Assembly (NCBI RefSeq): GCF_003713065.1
Contig: NZ_CP033433.1
Span: 1,089,001 to 1,153,000 of the forward strand
Direction: 5' to 3'
Origin: Cohnella candidum
GTDB taxonomy: Bacteria; Bacillota; Bacilli; Paenibacillales; Paenibacillaceae
Length of the DNA stretch: 64,000 nucleotides
Shown here: one piece after another, positions 36,262 to 46,586 of the stretch
Layout of the letters: each line of letters starts with the position of its first letter
Position numbering within the stretch: the first letter of the stretch is position 1
Notes under the pieces: model-generated
Told to the model about the DNA's origin: nothing
Seen by the model: only the letters and a program-made list of their open reading frames with translations
Databases searched by the model: none
Program-made: the position numbers and the translations under genes

Positions 36262-39200
36262 ACAAGACACGAACGACAATAAGGATAAGCTTCGCGTTTA
36301 CGAATATGCCAAATCGCTCAACATGAGCAGCAAGGAAATCATCACGATTCTCAAAAGGCAGAACATGCCGGTCAACAATCACATGAGCGTGATGGAAGAC
36401 GGCATGGTCGGCGCGGTCGAGAAGTTCTTCCGCGACGTTAAAGCCAATGCCGCAGCCAAGATGGCGCAATCCGCAGCCAAGCCGGCCGCGCCGAAACCGG
36501 CGGGAGCACCGGCTTCTTCGCCTGCGCCTGCGCAAAACCAGCGGAAGCCGGAGGAGCAAGCGCCGCGTCAGCCGCAAGCCGTGACGCAGGCCGCAACGAG
36601 CGCGCCGGCGGGAACGGCACCGGCTGCATCCGCGCCGAGCCACGAAGGGCAAGGCCAAGGCAACCGTCCGCAGAGCCAAGGCGGTCAAGGCGGCGGGTAC
36701 CAAGGCAATCGCCCGCAAGGTCAAGGCGGTCAAGGCGGTGGCTATCAAGGTAACCGTCCGCAGGGCCAGGGTGGCGGATATCAAGGCAACCGCGACGGCA
36801 ACCGCCCGCAAGGTCAGGGCGGCGGATATCAAGGCAACCGCGACGGCAACCGCCCGCAAGGTCAAGGCGGCGGATACCAAGGCAACCGTCCGCAGGGCCA
36901 AGGCGGTCAAGGCGGCGGGTACCAAGGCAATCGTCCGCAGGGCCAAGGCGGTCAAGGAGGCGGGTACCAAGGCAACCGTCCGCAGGGCCAAGGCGGTCAG
37001 GGCGGCGGGTACCAAGGCAATCGTCCGCAGGGTCAAGGCGGCGGATACCAAGGCAACCGTCCGCAAGGCCAAGGCGGTCAAGGCGGCGGCTATCAAGGTA
37101 ACCGTCCGCAGGGTCAAGGCGGTCAAGGCGGCGGGTACCAAGGCAACCGTCCGCAGGGCCAAGGCGGTCAAGGCGGCGGCTATCAAGGTAACCGTCCACA
37201 GGGTCAAGGCGGTTTCGGCGGCGGCCGTCCGCAAGGCCAAGGCGGCGGCGGAGGATTCGGCGGAAACCGCGGCGCGGCTCCGGCCGGCGCACCGGCGCCG
37301 GCAGCACGCGGGGGACGCCCGGGCGACAACCGCGGCGGACGTCCGGACGCCAACAAAAGCCGTGAAGGCGGGTTCAACCGCGACGGCAAGCGTAAAGACA
37401 GCAACGATTTCGGCAAACGTTTCGATGAAGGCCGCGGCGGGTTTAGAAGCGGTAAAGGCAAAGGCGGCAAAAACGCCAAAGGCCGCGGCAACCAGCCGCA
37501 GCGCGAGAAAATCGACAACACGCCGAAGAAAGTTATCGTGCGCGGTGAAATGACGGTCGGCGAATTGGCCAAACTGTTGCATAAGGACGCTTCGGAAGTC
37601 ATCAAGAAGCTCCTCATGATGGGCACGATGGTCACGATCAACCAAGAGTTGGACCTCGATACCGTCCTGCTCGTCGCCGGCGAATACGGCGTAGAGACCG
37701 AAGTGAAGATCGTCGTCGAAGACACGAATTTCGAGACGGTAGAAGAGAACGACGATCCGGATGCGTTGGAAACCCGCGCACCGGTGGTCACGATCATGGG
37801 TCACGTCGACCACGGTAAAACGACGCTGCTCGACGCCATCCGCGAAACGAAAGTCGCGGCAGGCGAAGCCGGCGGCATTACCCAGCACATCGGCGCCTAC
37901 CAGGTTGAGACGAACGGGAAGAAAATCACGTTCCTCGATACCCCGGGCCACGAAGCGTTTACGGTCATGCGTTCCCGCGGCGCCCAAGTGACGGACATCA
38001 CGATTCTCGTCGTGGCGGCCGACGACGGCGTCATGCCGACGACCGTGGAAGCGATCAACCACGCCAAAGCGGCGAACGTGCCTATCATCGTCGCCGTCAA
38101 CAAAATCGATAAACCGGAAGCGAATCCGGACCGCGTGAAGCAGGAACTGACCGAGTACGGCTTGGTACAAGAAGCTTGGGGCGGGGATACGGTCTTCGTC
38201 GAAATTTCCGCGAAACAGCGCCAAAATCTCGACGAACTGCTCGACATGATCCTGCTCGTGGCGGAAGTCAACGACTACAAAGCGGTCGTGGACAAACGCG
38301 CCCGCGGCACCGTGCTCGAAGCCGAGCTCGACAAGGGTAAAGGTCCGGTTGCCCGCGTTCTGGTACAGAACGGTACCCTTAAAGTAGGCGATGCCTTCGT
38401 GGCAGGCGACTGCTTCGGACGCATCCGCGCCATGACGAACGACCGCGGCCGCCGCATCAAAGAAGCGGGACCTTCTACGCCGGTCGAAATCACCGGACTG
38501 ACGGAAGTGCCGCAAGCCGGCGATCCGTTCATGGTGTTCGAAGACGAGCGCAAAGCCCGCGAAATCGCCGACAAACGCGCGATCAAGACGCGTCAGGAAA
38601 CGATGAAATCGAACTCCAAGGTGACGCTCGACGATCTGTTCAACAAGATCAAAGAAGGCGAGATCAAGGACCTCAACGTCATCCTCAAGGCCGACGTGCA
38701 AGGCTCCTTGGAAGCCCTCAAGGGCTCGCTTGCCAAAATCGAGGTCGAAGGCGTTCGCGTCAAGTCGATTCACAGCGGCGTCGGCGCCATTACGGAGTCC
38801 GATATTCTGCTGGCGGCGGCTTCTTCCGCCATCGTCATCGGCTTCAACGTCGGCACGGAGCCCCGCGCGGCGCAAGCGGCCGAGCAGGAAAAAGTCGACG
38901 TGCGGCTGCACAACATCATCTACAAGGTGATCGAGGAAATCGAGCACGCCATGAAAGGCATGCTGGATCCGGTCTTCAAAGAAAAAATCATCGGCCACGC
39001 GGAAGTGCGCGAGACGTTCAAAGTCAGCAAAGTCGGCACGATCGCCGGCTGCATGGTCACCGACGGCAAAATCACCCGCGCGGCGGAAACCCGCTTGATC
39101 CGCGGCGGAAGCGTCGTATACGAAGGGAAAATCGATTCGCTCAAGCGGTTCAAGGATGACGCTCGCGAAGTGGCGGAAGGCTACGAGTGCGGCATCACGC

Positions 39201-39271
39201 TGGAGAAATTCAACGACCTGCAGCAAGGCGACGTCATCGAAGCGTACGTCATGGAGTCGGTCGAGCGATAA
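36254..39271 (+). CDS. infB: Translation initiation factor IF-2 with large Gly/Gln repeat domain
   Basis: 1005 residues, against about 716 in B. subtilis. An IF2_N module (about 10-50) is followed by an Ala/Pro linker, a long low-complexity region of GGGYQGNR units (residues about 135-336), a basic region, a second IF2_N module (about 427-480), and the G domain with G516-[16 protein letters not shown] and NKID. Domains II-IV complete it. It places fMet-tRNA on the 30S subunit. TTG start after GAGGTGGAG, overlapping ylxQ by 8 nt. Confidence 0.97.
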   Translation: MSKQDTNDNKDKLRVYEYAKSLNMSSKEIITILKRQNMPVNNHMSVMEDGMVGAVEKFFRDVKANAAAKMAQSAAKPAAPKPAGAPASSPAPAQNQRKPEEQAPRQPQAVTQAATSAPAGTAPAASAPSHEGQGQGNRPQSQGGQGGGYQGNRPQGQGGQGGGYQGNRPQGQGGGYQGNRDGNRPQGQGGGYQGNRDGNRPQGQGGGYQGNRPQGQGGQGGGYQGNRPQGQGGQGGGYQGNRPQGQGGQGGGYQGNRPQGQGGGYQGNRPQGQGGQGGGYQGNRPQGQGGQGGGYQGNRPQGQGGQGGGYQGNRPQGQGGFGGGRPQGQGGGGGFGGNRGAAPAGAPAPAARGGRPGDNRGGRPDANKSREGGFNRDGKRKDSNDFGKRFDEGRGGFRSGKGKGGKNAKGRGNQPQREKIDNTPKKVIVRGEMTVGELAKLLHKDASEVIKKLLMMGTMVTINQELDLDTVLLVAGEYGVETEVKIVVEDTNFETVEENDDPDALETRAPVVTIMGHVDHGKTTLLDAIRETKVAAGEAGGITQHIGAYQVETNGKKITFLDTPGHEAFTVMRSRGAQVTDITILVVAADDGVMPTTVEAINHAKAANVPIIVAVNKIDKPEANPDRVKQELTEYGLVQEAWGGDTVFVEISAKQRQNLDELLDMILLVAEVNDYKAVVDKRARGTVLEAELDKGKGPVARVLVQNGTLKVGDAFVAGDCFGRIRAMTNDRGRRIKEAGPSTPVEITGLTEVPQAGDPFMVFEDERKAREIADKRAIKTRQETMKSNSKVTLDDLFNKIKEGEIKDLNVILKADVQGSLEALKGSLAKIEVEGVRVKSIHSGVGAITESDILLAAASSAIVIGFNVGTEPRAAQAAEQEKVDVRLHNIIYKVIEEIEHAMKGMLDPVFKEKIIGHAEVRETFKVSKVGTIAGCMVTDGKITRAAETRLIRGGSVVYEGKIDSLKRFKDDAREVAEGYECGITLEKFNDLQQGDVIEAYVMESVER
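36658..37260 (+). repeat. Tandem coding repeat in infB, 12 copies of GGGYQGNR
   Basis: Repeat units of 36 or 45 nt encode PQGQGG(QGG)GYQGNR, twelve copies of the GGGYQGNR core, two of them with an added DGNR. All units keep the frame, and third-base differences between units (GGT/GGC, CAA/CAG, TAC/TAT) are synonymous. The encoded tract is Gly/Gln/Arg rich, uncharged apart from Arg, and likely disordered. Confidence 0.95.
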
Positions 39272-39304
39272 TCGCGGCAGAGAACCTATAAGAGGTGATA
39301 CATC

Positions 39305-39661
39305 ATGGCCAAATTCCGTACGGGCAGGGTCGGGGAACAGATCAAGAAAGAAATCAGCGGCATTATCCAGACCGAACTGAAGGATCCCCGCATCGGGTTC
39401 ATCACCGTGACCGGAGTGGACGTGACGGGCGATTTGTCGCAAGCCCGCGTGTATCTCAGCATTCTGGGCAGCGAAGAACAGAAAGAAGCGACGCTTCATG
39501 CGATCGGCCGTGCGAAGGGATTCCTTCGCACGGAACTCGGCCGCCGCGTTCGGCTGCGCCACACGCCGGAAATCGAATTCCGGTTCGACAGTTCGATCGA
39601 ATACGGCAGCCACATCGAGTCGCTGCTGCAGCAAATTAACCGGGAAACGCGTCAGCCTTGA
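39305..39661 (+). CDS. rbfA: 30S ribosome-binding factor RbfA
   Basis: 118-residue KH-like protein for 16S rRNA 5' end maturation and cold growth. Diagnostic parts: VGEQIKKEISGIIQTELKDP, GDLSQARVYLSILGSEEQK and RHTPEIEFRFDSSIEYGSHI. AAGAGGTG precedes ATG 39305. ylxP, which sits between infB and rbfA in B. subtilis, is missing. A terminator-like hairpin overlaps the 3' end. Confidence 0.97.
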   Translation: MAKFRTGRVGEQIKKEISGIIQTELKDPRIGFITVTGVDVTGDLSQARVYLSILGSEEQKEATLHAIGRAKGFLRTELGRRVRLRHTPEIEFRFDSSIEYGSHIESLLQQINRETRQP

Positions 39662-39678
39662 CGCGTCCCGGTTTCTTT
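39638..39678 (+). terminator. Terminator embedded in the 3' end of rbfA
   Basis: AACCGGG-AA-ACGCGTCA pairs with TGACGCGT-CCCGGTT around GCCT, followed by TTTCTTTG. The stop codon TGA (39659-39661) is inside the stem. It would end the rimP operon, with read-through to nrnA. Confidence 0.75.
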
Positions 39679-39720
39679 GCCAGATACAGGCATTCCTAAT
39701 ATGCGGTTGGGGGAAAACGG

Positions 39721-40701
39721 ATGTGGGAAGCGCAACTCGCGTTGGCCGCGGCTTTTTTACGGGAACGTGACGATTTTCTCGTCGTGTCCCACGTGCAGCC
39801 GGACGGCGACGCGATCAGTTCGACGGTCGCGGTCGGCTGGATGCTGGACAAACTCGGCAAGTCATACACGATGATGAATGAAGGACCGGTGCCGTCCCGG
39901 CTCCGATTTTTATGGAACTGCGGCAGCATCGTGGAATGCGCGGAAGGCGAGCCGACCCGCAAATACCGGAACGTGATCGCCGTGGACTGCGCCGATTTTT
40001 CCCGCGTAGGTCCGACGCAGCAATGGTTCGAAGAGGGCTTCGAGCTGCTGAATATCGACCATCATCCGACCAATGACGCGTACGGCAAAGAGAACCTGCT
40101 GCGCTTCGACGCGGCTGCGACGGCGGAAATCCTTTACGAATTGTCCGGGCACCTGGGCCTCGCTCTCGACGCCGACGCGGCGACCGCGTTTTATACCGGG
40201 CTGCTGACGGACACCGGCGGTTTCCGTTATGCCAATACGAGCCCGTTCGTGATGGAGGCGGCGTCGCGGCTGCTGGCTGCCGGCGCGCAAGGGCCGGTGC
40301 TGGCGGAACAGCTGCTCGAGAGGATGTCCATGGGCCAAATGCGCATGATTCAACGGGGATTGTCGCGGCTGGCGTTCACCGATGACCAGCGGATCGGCTG
40401 GATTTGGGTGACCTCCGAGGATTTGGCGGAAACCGGCGCGACGAACGAGGATTTGGAAGGCCTCGTCAATTACCCCCGGAATATCGAAGGGGTCGAGGTC
40501 GGCGTTCTGTTCAAGGAGAACGGGACGAAATCGGTCAAGGTGAGCATGCGTTCGGCGGGACGCGTGAACGTGGCGGCTGCCGCCCAGCATTTCGGCGGAG
40601 GCGGGCATGTCCGCGCCGCAGGCTGCAGGTTGACGATCCCGCTGGCCGACGCCATGGAACAAGTCATCGCTTATTTGAAGAAAGAGCTGGACGCCCTATG
40701 A
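39721..40701 (+). CDS. nrnA: Bifunctional oligoribonuclease/PAP phosphatase NrnA
   Basis: 326-residue DHH/DHHA1 phosphoesterase that degrades nanoRNA and dephosphorylates pAp. Motif I is SHVQPDGDAISST (about residue 22), the DHH motif is LNIDHHPTND (about residue 110), and DHHA1 ends with FGGGGHVRAAGC. The B. subtilis gene lies elsewhere; its place between rbfA and truB is common in other Bacillota. The stop overlaps truB (ATGA). Confidence 0.94.
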   Translation: MWEAQLALAAAFLRERDDFLVVSHVQPDGDAISSTVAVGWMLDKLGKSYTMMNEGPVPSRLRFLWNCGSIVECAEGEPTRKYRNVIAVDCADFSRVGPTQQWFEEGFELLNIDHHPTNDAYGKENLLRFDAAATAEILYELSGHLGLALDADAATAFYTGLLTDTGGFRYANTSPFVMEAASRLLAAGAQGPVLAEQLLERMSMGQMRMIQRGLSRLAFTDDQRIGWIWVTSEDLAETGATNEDLEGLVNYPRNIEGVEVGVLFKENGTKSVKVSMRSAGRVNVAAAAQHFGGGGHVRAAGCRLTIPLADAMEQVIAYLKKELDAL

Positions 40702-41666
40702 GCAAACGGCAAGCTTCGCCCGGAATGGACGGAGTCCTGGCGATTTGGAAACCGGCAGGCTGGACGTCGCACGACGTCGTGGCCAAAGCCCGGCGGCTGC
40801 TCGGCGTGAAGCGCATCGGCCATACGGGGACCCTGGATCCCGCGGTGACCGGCGTGCTTCCGCTTTGCGTGGGCCGGGCGACCCGGTTCGTGGAATATTT
40901 GCAGGAAATGCCGAAGACGTACGAAGCGGTGCTGCGGTTCGGGCTCGCGACCGACACCGAGGATCTCGAAGGCGAGGTCATCGAAGAGGCCGACGCTTCC
41001 CATCTATCCGAGGAGCGAATCCGGGATGCGGTGCTCTCTTTCGTAGGCGAAATCGAACAGATACCGCCGATGATGTCCGCCGTGAAGGTGAACGGCAAGC
41101 GGCTTTACGAGCTCGCGCGCGAAGGCGTGACCGTCGAGCGCAAACCGCGAAAAGCAACGATCCACGACATCGACATCCTTCACGTGGCCGCGGGTAGCCC
41201 TCGTCCGGAGATCCGGTTTTCCGTCCGTTGCTCCAAAGGCACGTATATCCGTACGCTTTGCGTGGACATCGGCCGGCGTTTGGGCGTGCCGGCCGTCATG
41301 GCATCGCTGATCCGCACCGAGAGCGCCGGACTTCGGCGTCAAGATTGCGTGACCCTGGAGGAGATCCCCGCGCTGGTCCAGAGCGGAGAGCTTGCGGAAA
41401 AGCTCATTCCCGGGGATCGCCTGCTGACGCATCTGCCGAGAACGACCGCGGCTTCGCTCGAGTGCCTTCACGCGATCCAAGGCAAGCCGATTCCGGCAGC
41501 GCGGCTGCAGCCGGTCCCGTCGGGATCGCGCTTGTGGCTCGTGGACCGGGAGGACGGCGGTTTTCTCGGCATTTTCGAATGGGAAGAGGAGTCCGGCCGG
41601 CTTCGGGCGGTGAAAGTGTTTCCTCCCGAAGGGGAACGGGAGCCGGACGGCAAAGAGGCGGATTGA
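40698..41666 (+). CDS. truB: tRNA pseudouridine(55) synthase TruB
   Basis: 322 residues, modifies U55 in the T loop of tRNA. The catalytic Asp is D47 in GHTGTLDPAVTGVLP; KPAGWTSHDVV (about residue 17) and SVRCSKGTYIRTLCVDIG (about residue 175) are typical. ATG 40698 overlaps the nrnA stop; an open frame extending upstream lies inside nrnA and is not part of the protein. ribF follows. Confidence 0.96.
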   Translation: MSKRQASPGMDGVLAIWKPAGWTSHDVVAKARRLLGVKRIGHTGTLDPAVTGVLPLCVGRATRFVEYLQEMPKTYEAVLRFGLATDTEDLEGEVIEEADASHLSEERIRDAVLSFVGEIEQIPPMMSAVKVNGKRLYELAREGVTVERKPRKATIHDIDILHVAAGSPRPEIRFSVRCSKGTYIRTLCVDIGRRLGVPAVMASLIRTESAGLRRQDCVTLEEIPALVQSGELAEKLIPGDRLLTHLPRTTAASLECLHAIQGKPIPAARLQPVPSGSRLWLVDREDGGFLGIFEWEEESGRLRAVKVFPPEGEREPDGKEAD

Positions 41667-41704
41667 GCCGATAAGGCGAACAGTCCGCGGCAGGGGGAAT
41701 GGCA

Positions 41705-42694
41705 GTGGAACTCTACGAATTGACGGCCGAATCGGTCAGCGGCGGATTATCCTTGCCGGCGGGGGCGCGCAAGCCGGGCGGCTTGTCGCTGGCGATCGGG
41801 TTTTTCGACGGCGTCCATCTGGGACATGCCGAAGTGATCCGCCGGGCGGTGGCATACGGTAAGGAACGCGGGCAGACGCCTGCGGTCATGACCTTCGATC
41901 CCCATCCGCGGGCGGTTTTGGGACAAGGCGATTCTTACCGCACGGTGCTGACGCCGCTCGAAGATAAACTGGCCTTGCTGGAAGGGCTGGGCGTGGAAGC
42001 CGCGTACGTGATTTCCTTCGACCGGAGCTTCTCGGCCATAACCGCGGAAACGTTCATCCGCGAAATTCTGCTCGGCCTTAACGTCAAAACCGCGGTCGTC
42101 GGCTTCGATTTTTCCTTCGGCCATCGGGGGGAAGGCAAAGCCGAAACGATGCGGCGTTACGGGGAAGGCGAGATCGACGTGATCGTGGCGGAGCCGGTGG
42201 AAGGCGGCGGCGACAAAGTAAGCAGCACGCGGATTCGCGAGGAGCTGGCCGAAGGCGACTGCAAGTCCGCCGAACGTCTGCTGGGACGACCTTACTCGTT
42301 GAGAGGCAAGGTCGTTCACGGCGATGCGAGAGGCAGGCAAATCGGTTTCCCGACGGCGAACGTGATGCCCGAACAGCCATATGTCATCCCTCGAACCGGC
42401 GTTTACGCCATTACGGTCGACCTGCTCGGAGAAGACGGAGATGTAGAAGGAACCTATGATGCGGTTCTGAACGTCGGGTTCCGCCCGACCTTCGAGACGC
42501 CTATGGGCGAGCTCAGACTGGAAGCCCATCTGTTCGGCTATTCCGGAGATTTGTACGGCCGCACGATAAGCCTCGCGTTCCATGAATTCTTAAGGGAAGA
42601 GCGGAAGTTCGGCTCGGTGGATGAGTTGGTCGGCCAGATCGGCAAAGACGCGGAACGAGCCCGTCTTCTTTTAGAAGAATTAAAAAATCGCTAA
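41705..42694 (+). CDS. ribF: Bifunctional riboflavin kinase/FAD synthetase
   Basis: 329 residues. The N-terminal nucleotidyltransferase half has GFFDGVHLGHAEVIRRA (about residue 30) and VSSTRIREELAEG; the C-terminal riboflavin kinase half begins near residue 195 (GRQIGFPTANV, then GVYAITV). It converts riboflavin to FMN and FAD. The Shine-Dalgarno AGGGGG (41692-41697) is 7 nt before GTG 41705 but only 1 nt before ATG 41699, so GTG is preferred; ATG 41699 adds two residues and cannot be excluded. Confidence 0.94.
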   Translation: MELYELTAESVSGGLSLPAGARKPGGLSLAIGFFDGVHLGHAEVIRRAVAYGKERGQTPAVMTFDPHPRAVLGQGDSYRTVLTPLEDKLALLEGLGVEAAYVISFDRSFSAITAETFIREILLGLNVKTAVVGFDFSFGHRGEGKAETMRRYGEGEIDVIVAEPVEGGGDKVSSTRIREELAEGDCKSAERLLGRPYSLRGKVVHGDARGRQIGFPTANVMPEQPYVIPRTGVYAITVDLLGEDGDVEGTYDAVLNVGFRPTFETPMGELRLEAHLFGYSGDLYGRTISLAFHEFLREERKFGSVDELVGQIGKDAERARLLLEELKNR

Positions 42695-42709
42695 CCTACG
42701 AGACGGTCG

Positions 42710-42739
42710 TTGTATCTCGGCCGCGGGTTGTGCTATACT
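42710..42739 (+). promoter_or_regulatory. Extended -10 sigma-A promoter of rpsO
   Basis: TTGTAT (42710-42715), 18-nt spacer, TGC-TATACT with -10 at 42734-42739. The TG one base before the -10 strengthens it. The leader is about 100 nt. Confidence 0.78.
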
Positions 42740-42847
42740 AATACACGTTGCGCGAATCCGCGCGGCATAGAACCTTGGCTTGGCCGATCGATCTCACCGT
42801 CGGCGGCGAGGCTAACGGCGATTCTCAATATTAAGGAGGTGAACAGG

Positions 42848-43117
42848 ATGGCATTGACTCAAGAGCGTAAACAAGAGCTGATCGAACAGCACAAGACGCA
42901 CGCTTCGGACACCGGATCCCCGGAAGTCCAAATCGCTATCCTTACGGAAAACATCAACAACTTGACGACTCACCTGCGGGAGCACAAGAAAGACCACCAT
43001 TCCCGCCGCGGTCTGCTCAAGATGGTTGGTCAGCGCCGTAAGCTGCTGGCGTACCTGAAGAACAAAGACGTAAAACGGTACAGCGCCCTGATCGAGAAAC
43101 TCGGCCTGCGCCGCTAA
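42848..43117 (+). CDS. rpsO: 30S ribosomal protein S15
   Basis: 89 residues, exact family length. Block [20 protein letters not shown] and C-terminal [15 protein letters not shown] are diagnostic. ATG 42848 follows AAGGAGGTGAAC; longer in-frame starts upstream lie in the promoter and leader. A terminator follows before pnp. Confidence 0.98.
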   Translation: MALTQERKQELIEQHKTHASDTGSPEVQIAILTENINNLTTHLREHKKDHHSRRGLLKMVGQRRKLLAYLKNKDVKRYSALIEKLGLRR

Positions 43118-43131
43118 TTTCTTGCCTTGCA

Positions 43132-43193
43132 AAGCAACCTGGCCGAGTCGCTTGGGATGTTTCACGTCCCGACCGGTACCGGGTTGCTTTTTT
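43132..43193 (+). terminator. Terminator after rpsO
   Basis: AAGCAACC (43132-43139) pairs with GGTTGCTT (43182-43189). An inner GGGATG/CGTCCC hairpin fills the middle, and a T run follows. Confidence 0.8.
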
Positions 43194-43299
43194 CCCTTGT
43201 AGGGCAATTCCGGACCGGAGATGCCTAAGCCTTGGACAGGCAGGAAATAATGGAAATAGTGTCGAATGTACATAAGTCAGATTGAAGGAGGTTAGCAGT

Positions 43300-45399
43300 A
43301 TGGAGCAACGCGTGGAAATGCTGCTCGGCGGACGGCCGTTCGCCCTCGAAACCGGCCGTTTGGCCAAACAGGCGAATGGGGCGGTCGTCGTCCGATACGG
43401 CGAGACGGTGGTGCTGTCTACCGTGACGGCTTCTTCCGAACCGAAGGATCTCGATTTCTTCCCGCTTACCGTGAACTATGAAGAACGCATGTATGCCGTC
43501 GGCAAAATTCCCGGAGGATTCATCAAACGGGAAGGCCGTCCCAGCGAAAAAGCCATTTTGTCCAGCCGACTGACCGACCGCACGATCCGGCCGCTGTTCG
43601 CGGAAGGATTCCGCAACGACGTTCAGGTTGTGAGCGTGGTCATGAGCGTCGACCAAGACTGTTCGCCTGAAATCGCCGCCATGATCGGCACCTCGGCAGC
43701 GCTCGCGATTTCCAACGTTCCGTTTAACGGACCGATCGGTGGCGTCATCGTCGGCCGCGTCGACGGACAGTACGTCATTAACCCGACCGTCGAGCAGGAA
43801 GAGAAAAGCGATATGTTCGTCGTCGTCGGCGGCACCCGCGACGCGATCATGATGGTCGAGGCGGAAGCCGAAGAAGTGCCGGAAACCGAAATGCTCGAAG
43901 CGATCATGTTCGGCCATGAAGAAATCAAGAAGATCGTCGCGTTGATCGACGACCTCGTCGCCAAAGCCGGCACGCCGAAAATGGAAGTGAAGCTTCACGC
44001 GGTCGATCCTTCCGTCGAAGCGGACGTACAAGCCTATGCGCAGTCCCGCTTGGTGGAAGCGGTCCGAATCGCGGAGAAACACGCCCGCCAAGAGGCGATC
44101 GACGCCGTGAACGCGGAGACGGTGGAGCATTTCCAATCCGTCTATGCCGAAGCGCCGGACAAGCTGGACGACGTGAAGGAAGTTCTGTACGACATCGTGA
44201 AAAACGAAGTGCGCCGCCTCATCACGCACGACAAAGTGCGTCCTGACGGCCGCAAACTGGAGGAAATCCGTCCGATCTCGACCGACGTCGGACTGCTTCC
44301 CCGTACGCACGGTTCCGGACTGTTCACGCGCGGACAAACCCAAGCGCTTAGCATCTGCACGCTCGGACCGCTCGGCGAAGGGCAAATCCTGGACGGCATC
44401 GGCCTGGAAGATTCCAAGCGCTTCATGCACCATTACAACTTCCCGCCGTTCTCCGTCGGCGAAGCCCGTCCGCTGCGCCCGCCGGGACGCCGCGAAATCG
44501 GCCACGGTGCGCTGGGTGAACGCGCCTTGCTGAAAGTCATTCCGTCGGAAACGGAATTCCCTTACGCGATCCGCCTCGTTTCCGAGGTGCTCGAATCGAA
44601 CGGCTCGACGTCGCAGGCCAGCATTTGCGCCAGCACGCTGGCGATGATGGACGCGGGCGTTCCGATCAAAGCGCCGGTTGCGGGCATCGCGATGGGTTTG
44701 ATCAAGGACGGCGACAACTTCTCGATTTTGAGCGATATCCAAGGCATGGAAGACCATCTCGGCGACATGGACTTCAAAGTGGCCGGAACCGCCGCGGGCG
44801 TCACCGCCATCCAAATGGACATCAAAATCGACGGCATCGACCGCGACATCCTGACGCAGTCCCTGCAGCAAGCGAAGGAAGGCCGCATGCACATCTTGGG
44901 CAAAATGCTCGAGACGATGAAAGAGCCTCGCACTTCCTTGAGCAAATACGCTCCGAAGATCATTTCGATGAAAATCAACCCGGACAAAATCCGCGACGTC
45001 ATCGGATCCGGCGGCAAAATCATCAACAAGATCATCGAGGAGACCGGCGTCAAAATCGATATCGAACAAGACGGATCGGTCTACATCGCCTCGACGGACG
45101 AAGAAGCCAACCGCCGCGCCCAGAAGATCATCGAGGGCATCGTGAAGGAAGTCCAGGTCGGCGAAATCTATACCGGCACGGTCAAGCGGATCGAGAAATT
45201 CGGCGCGTTCGTGGAAATCCTTCCGAACAAGGACGGTCTCGTCCACATTTCGCAGCTCGCCAACGAGCGCGTGGCGAAAGTCGAGGACGTCGTCAGCATC
45301 GGCGACCAGATCGTCGTGAAGGTCACCGAGATCGACAACATGGGCCGCATCAACTTGTCCCGCAAAGCGCTGCTCGGCACGGAAGAAGTGTCGGTTTAA
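43300..45399 (+). CDS. pnp: Polynucleotide phosphorylase
   Basis: 699-residue phosphorolytic 3'-5' exoribonuclease. Two RNase PH domains, a helical insert, a KH domain ([20 protein letters not shown], about residue 563) and an S1 domain ([20 protein letters not shown]) are present in order. ATG 43300 follows GGAGGT; TTG 43282 lies before this signal. A terminator lies 29 nt behind it. Partner of RNase J in RNA decay. Confidence 0.98.
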   Translation: MEQRVEMLLGGRPFALETGRLAKQANGAVVVRYGETVVLSTVTASSEPKDLDFFPLTVNYEERMYAVGKIPGGFIKREGRPSEKAILSSRLTDRTIRPLFAEGFRNDVQVVSVVMSVDQDCSPEIAAMIGTSAALAISNVPFNGPIGGVIVGRVDGQYVINPTVEQEEKSDMFVVVGGTRDAIMMVEAEAEEVPETEMLEAIMFGHEEIKKIVALIDDLVAKAGTPKMEVKLHAVDPSVEADVQAYAQSRLVEAVRIAEKHARQEAIDAVNAETVEHFQSVYAEAPDKLDDVKEVLYDIVKNEVRRLITHDKVRPDGRKLEEIRPISTDVGLLPRTHGSGLFTRGQTQALSICTLGPLGEGQILDGIGLEDSKRFMHHYNFPPFSVGEARPLRPPGRREIGHGALGERALLKVIPSETEFPYAIRLVSEVLESNGSTSQASICASTLAMMDAGVPIKAPVAGIAMGLIKDGDNFSILSDIQGMEDHLGDMDFKVAGTAAGVTAIQMDIKIDGIDRDILTQSLQQAKEGRMHILGKMLETMKEPRTSLSKYAPKIISMKINPDKIRDVIGSGGKIINKIIEETGVKIDIEQDGSVYIASTDEEANRRAQKIIEGIVKEVQVGEIYTGTVKRIEKFGAFVEILPNKDGLVHISQLANERVAKVEDVVSIGDQIVVKVTEIDNMGRINLSRKALLGTEEVSV

Positions 45400-45427
45400 A
45401 GCACGCATCTCCCATATGTTGGAAGGC

Positions 45428-45459
45428 AAAAGAGACTGTGAAGGTCTCTTTTTGTTTTT
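45428..45459 (+). terminator. Terminator after pnp
   Basis: AAAAGAGAC-TGTGAAG-GTCTCTTTT, 9-bp perfect stem, followed by TGTTTTTG. Confidence 0.88.
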
Positions 45460-45505
45460 GTCCGCATAGGATACGGGAGAATACGGACAAGAGGTGTTCC
45501 TGGCC

Positions 45506-46501
45506 ATGAAGATGAAATCCCCCGGCAGGCTGGCGACGATGCTGGTCGTCTTGTCCGCGGTTTGGCTCGCCGGCGCTTACGGACCGATGGCTCCGTACAT
45601 TCATGCGGTGAAACAGCGCGAAACCGGCATCGCCGCGTTCGGGGAGGATGGCCGGACCGGGAAAACCCTGCGGCAGTGGGTGGAAGAAGAAGCGGCCAAA
45701 CGGAAGATCGAACCTTCCAACGCCGTCATCGACCGGGTCTGGAAGGCCATTCCGGGGTACAATGGACGTATCGTGGATACGGCTGCGACCTACGCGAAAG
45801 CCAAAGCTTCGGGATTGATGCCGGACGACGAAGGCTTTCCCTGGGTCTACCGCGACATTCCTCCTGCCGTCGGATTGGACGACCTTCCCCTTCAGCCGAT
45901 CTACCGGGGGAATCCGGCGAAGCCGATGGTCGCCCTCATGATCAACGTGGCTTGGGGCGACGAATATTTGCCTTCGATGTTGGACACGCTGGATGCGGAA
46001 AACGTGAAAGCTACCTTTTTCCTGGACGGGTCCTGGCTTTCCCGGCATGAGGAGACCGCGAAGCAGCTTCTGGCCAAAGGCCACGAATTGTCCAATCACG
46101 CTTATACTCATCCGGATATGAGCCGACTGGACATGGCGCGTCAGCGCCGGGAGATCGGCAGAACGGAAGAACTGCTGAAAAAATTAGGCGTCCGCAACCG
46201 CTGGTTCGCGCCTCCTTCCGGCGATTACGACGAGAGGACGGTCAAGGCGGCGGCGGAGTTCGGGCTGAAAACGGTACTGTGGACGGTCGACACGGTGGAT
46301 TGGAAAAATCCGCCGCCTGCCTCCGTCATCGCCAAAATCGCCCGAAAAATCGGCCCCGGACAGCTGGTCCTCATGCATCCGACGGCATCCACCCGCGATT
46401 CCCTGAAGGGAATCATCTCGACGATTCAAGCAAAAGGCTACCGATTGGGCACGGTTTCGGAAACGTTATCGGCCGTCCGCGTCGATTCGCCTTCCCGTTA
46501 A
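45506..46501 (+). CDS. ylxY: Sporulation polysaccharide deacetylase-like protein YlxY
   Basis: 331 residues: signal anchor (about 8-30), then a NodB-homology domain from about residue 135. The H-x3-H type metal motif is kept (SNHAYTHPD), but the usual TFDDG motif 1 is replaced by MINVAWGDEY, so deacetylase activity is doubtful. YlxY is a family of putative sporulation proteins found next to pnp. ATG 45506 is chosen over GTG 45494, which overlaps the weak GAGG signal. Confidence 0.88.
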   Translation: MKMKSPGRLATMLVVLSAVWLAGAYGPMAPYIHAVKQRETGIAAFGEDGRTGKTLRQWVEEEAAKRKIEPSNAVIDRVWKAIPGYNGRIVDTAATYAKAKASGLMPDDEGFPWVYRDIPPAVGLDDLPLQPIYRGNPAKPMVALMINVAWGDEYLPSMLDTLDAENVKATFFLDGSWLSRHEETAKQLLAKGHELSNHAYTHPDMSRLDMARQRREIGRTEELLKKLGVRNRWFAPPSGDYDERTVKAAAEFGLKTVLWTVDTVDWKNPPPASVIAKIARKIGPGQLVLMHPTASTRDSLKGIISTIQAKGYRLGTVSETLSAVRVDSPSR

Positions 46502-46528
46502 CCTGTCGGCGAACGGGTATCGCCTCGG

Positions 46529-46557
46529 TTGTGGCAATTGTCGGAATTTGGTATAGT
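46529..46557 (+). promoter_or_regulatory. Sigma-A promoter of mlpA
   Basis: TTGTGG (46529-46534), 17-nt spacer, TATAGT (46552-46557); 30 nt before the mlpA start. Confidence 0.75.
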
Positions 46558-46586
46558 GAATTCAATCATCGCGAGGGGGAAAACGG

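Noticed and set aside
36658-37260. Possible CRISPR array because of regular repeats
   Set aside because: The units are contiguous, in frame and coding, without unique spacers; no cas genes are nearby.
36738-37553. Second forward frame across the infB repeat
   Set aside because: The repeats keep stop codons out of two frames; the product is a Lys/Ala/Arg-rich repeat with no start signal. IF-2 is in the other frame.
36176-39634. 1152-residue reverse-strand open frame over infB
   Set aside because: It mirrors infB; it results from GC-rich codon bias and the repeat tract, has no Shine-Dalgarno signal and encodes a low-complexity Leu/Ala/Arg protein.
40404-40697. N-terminal extension of TruB
   Set aside because: It lies inside nrnA in another frame; the TruB family start and the ATGA overlap fix the start at 40698.
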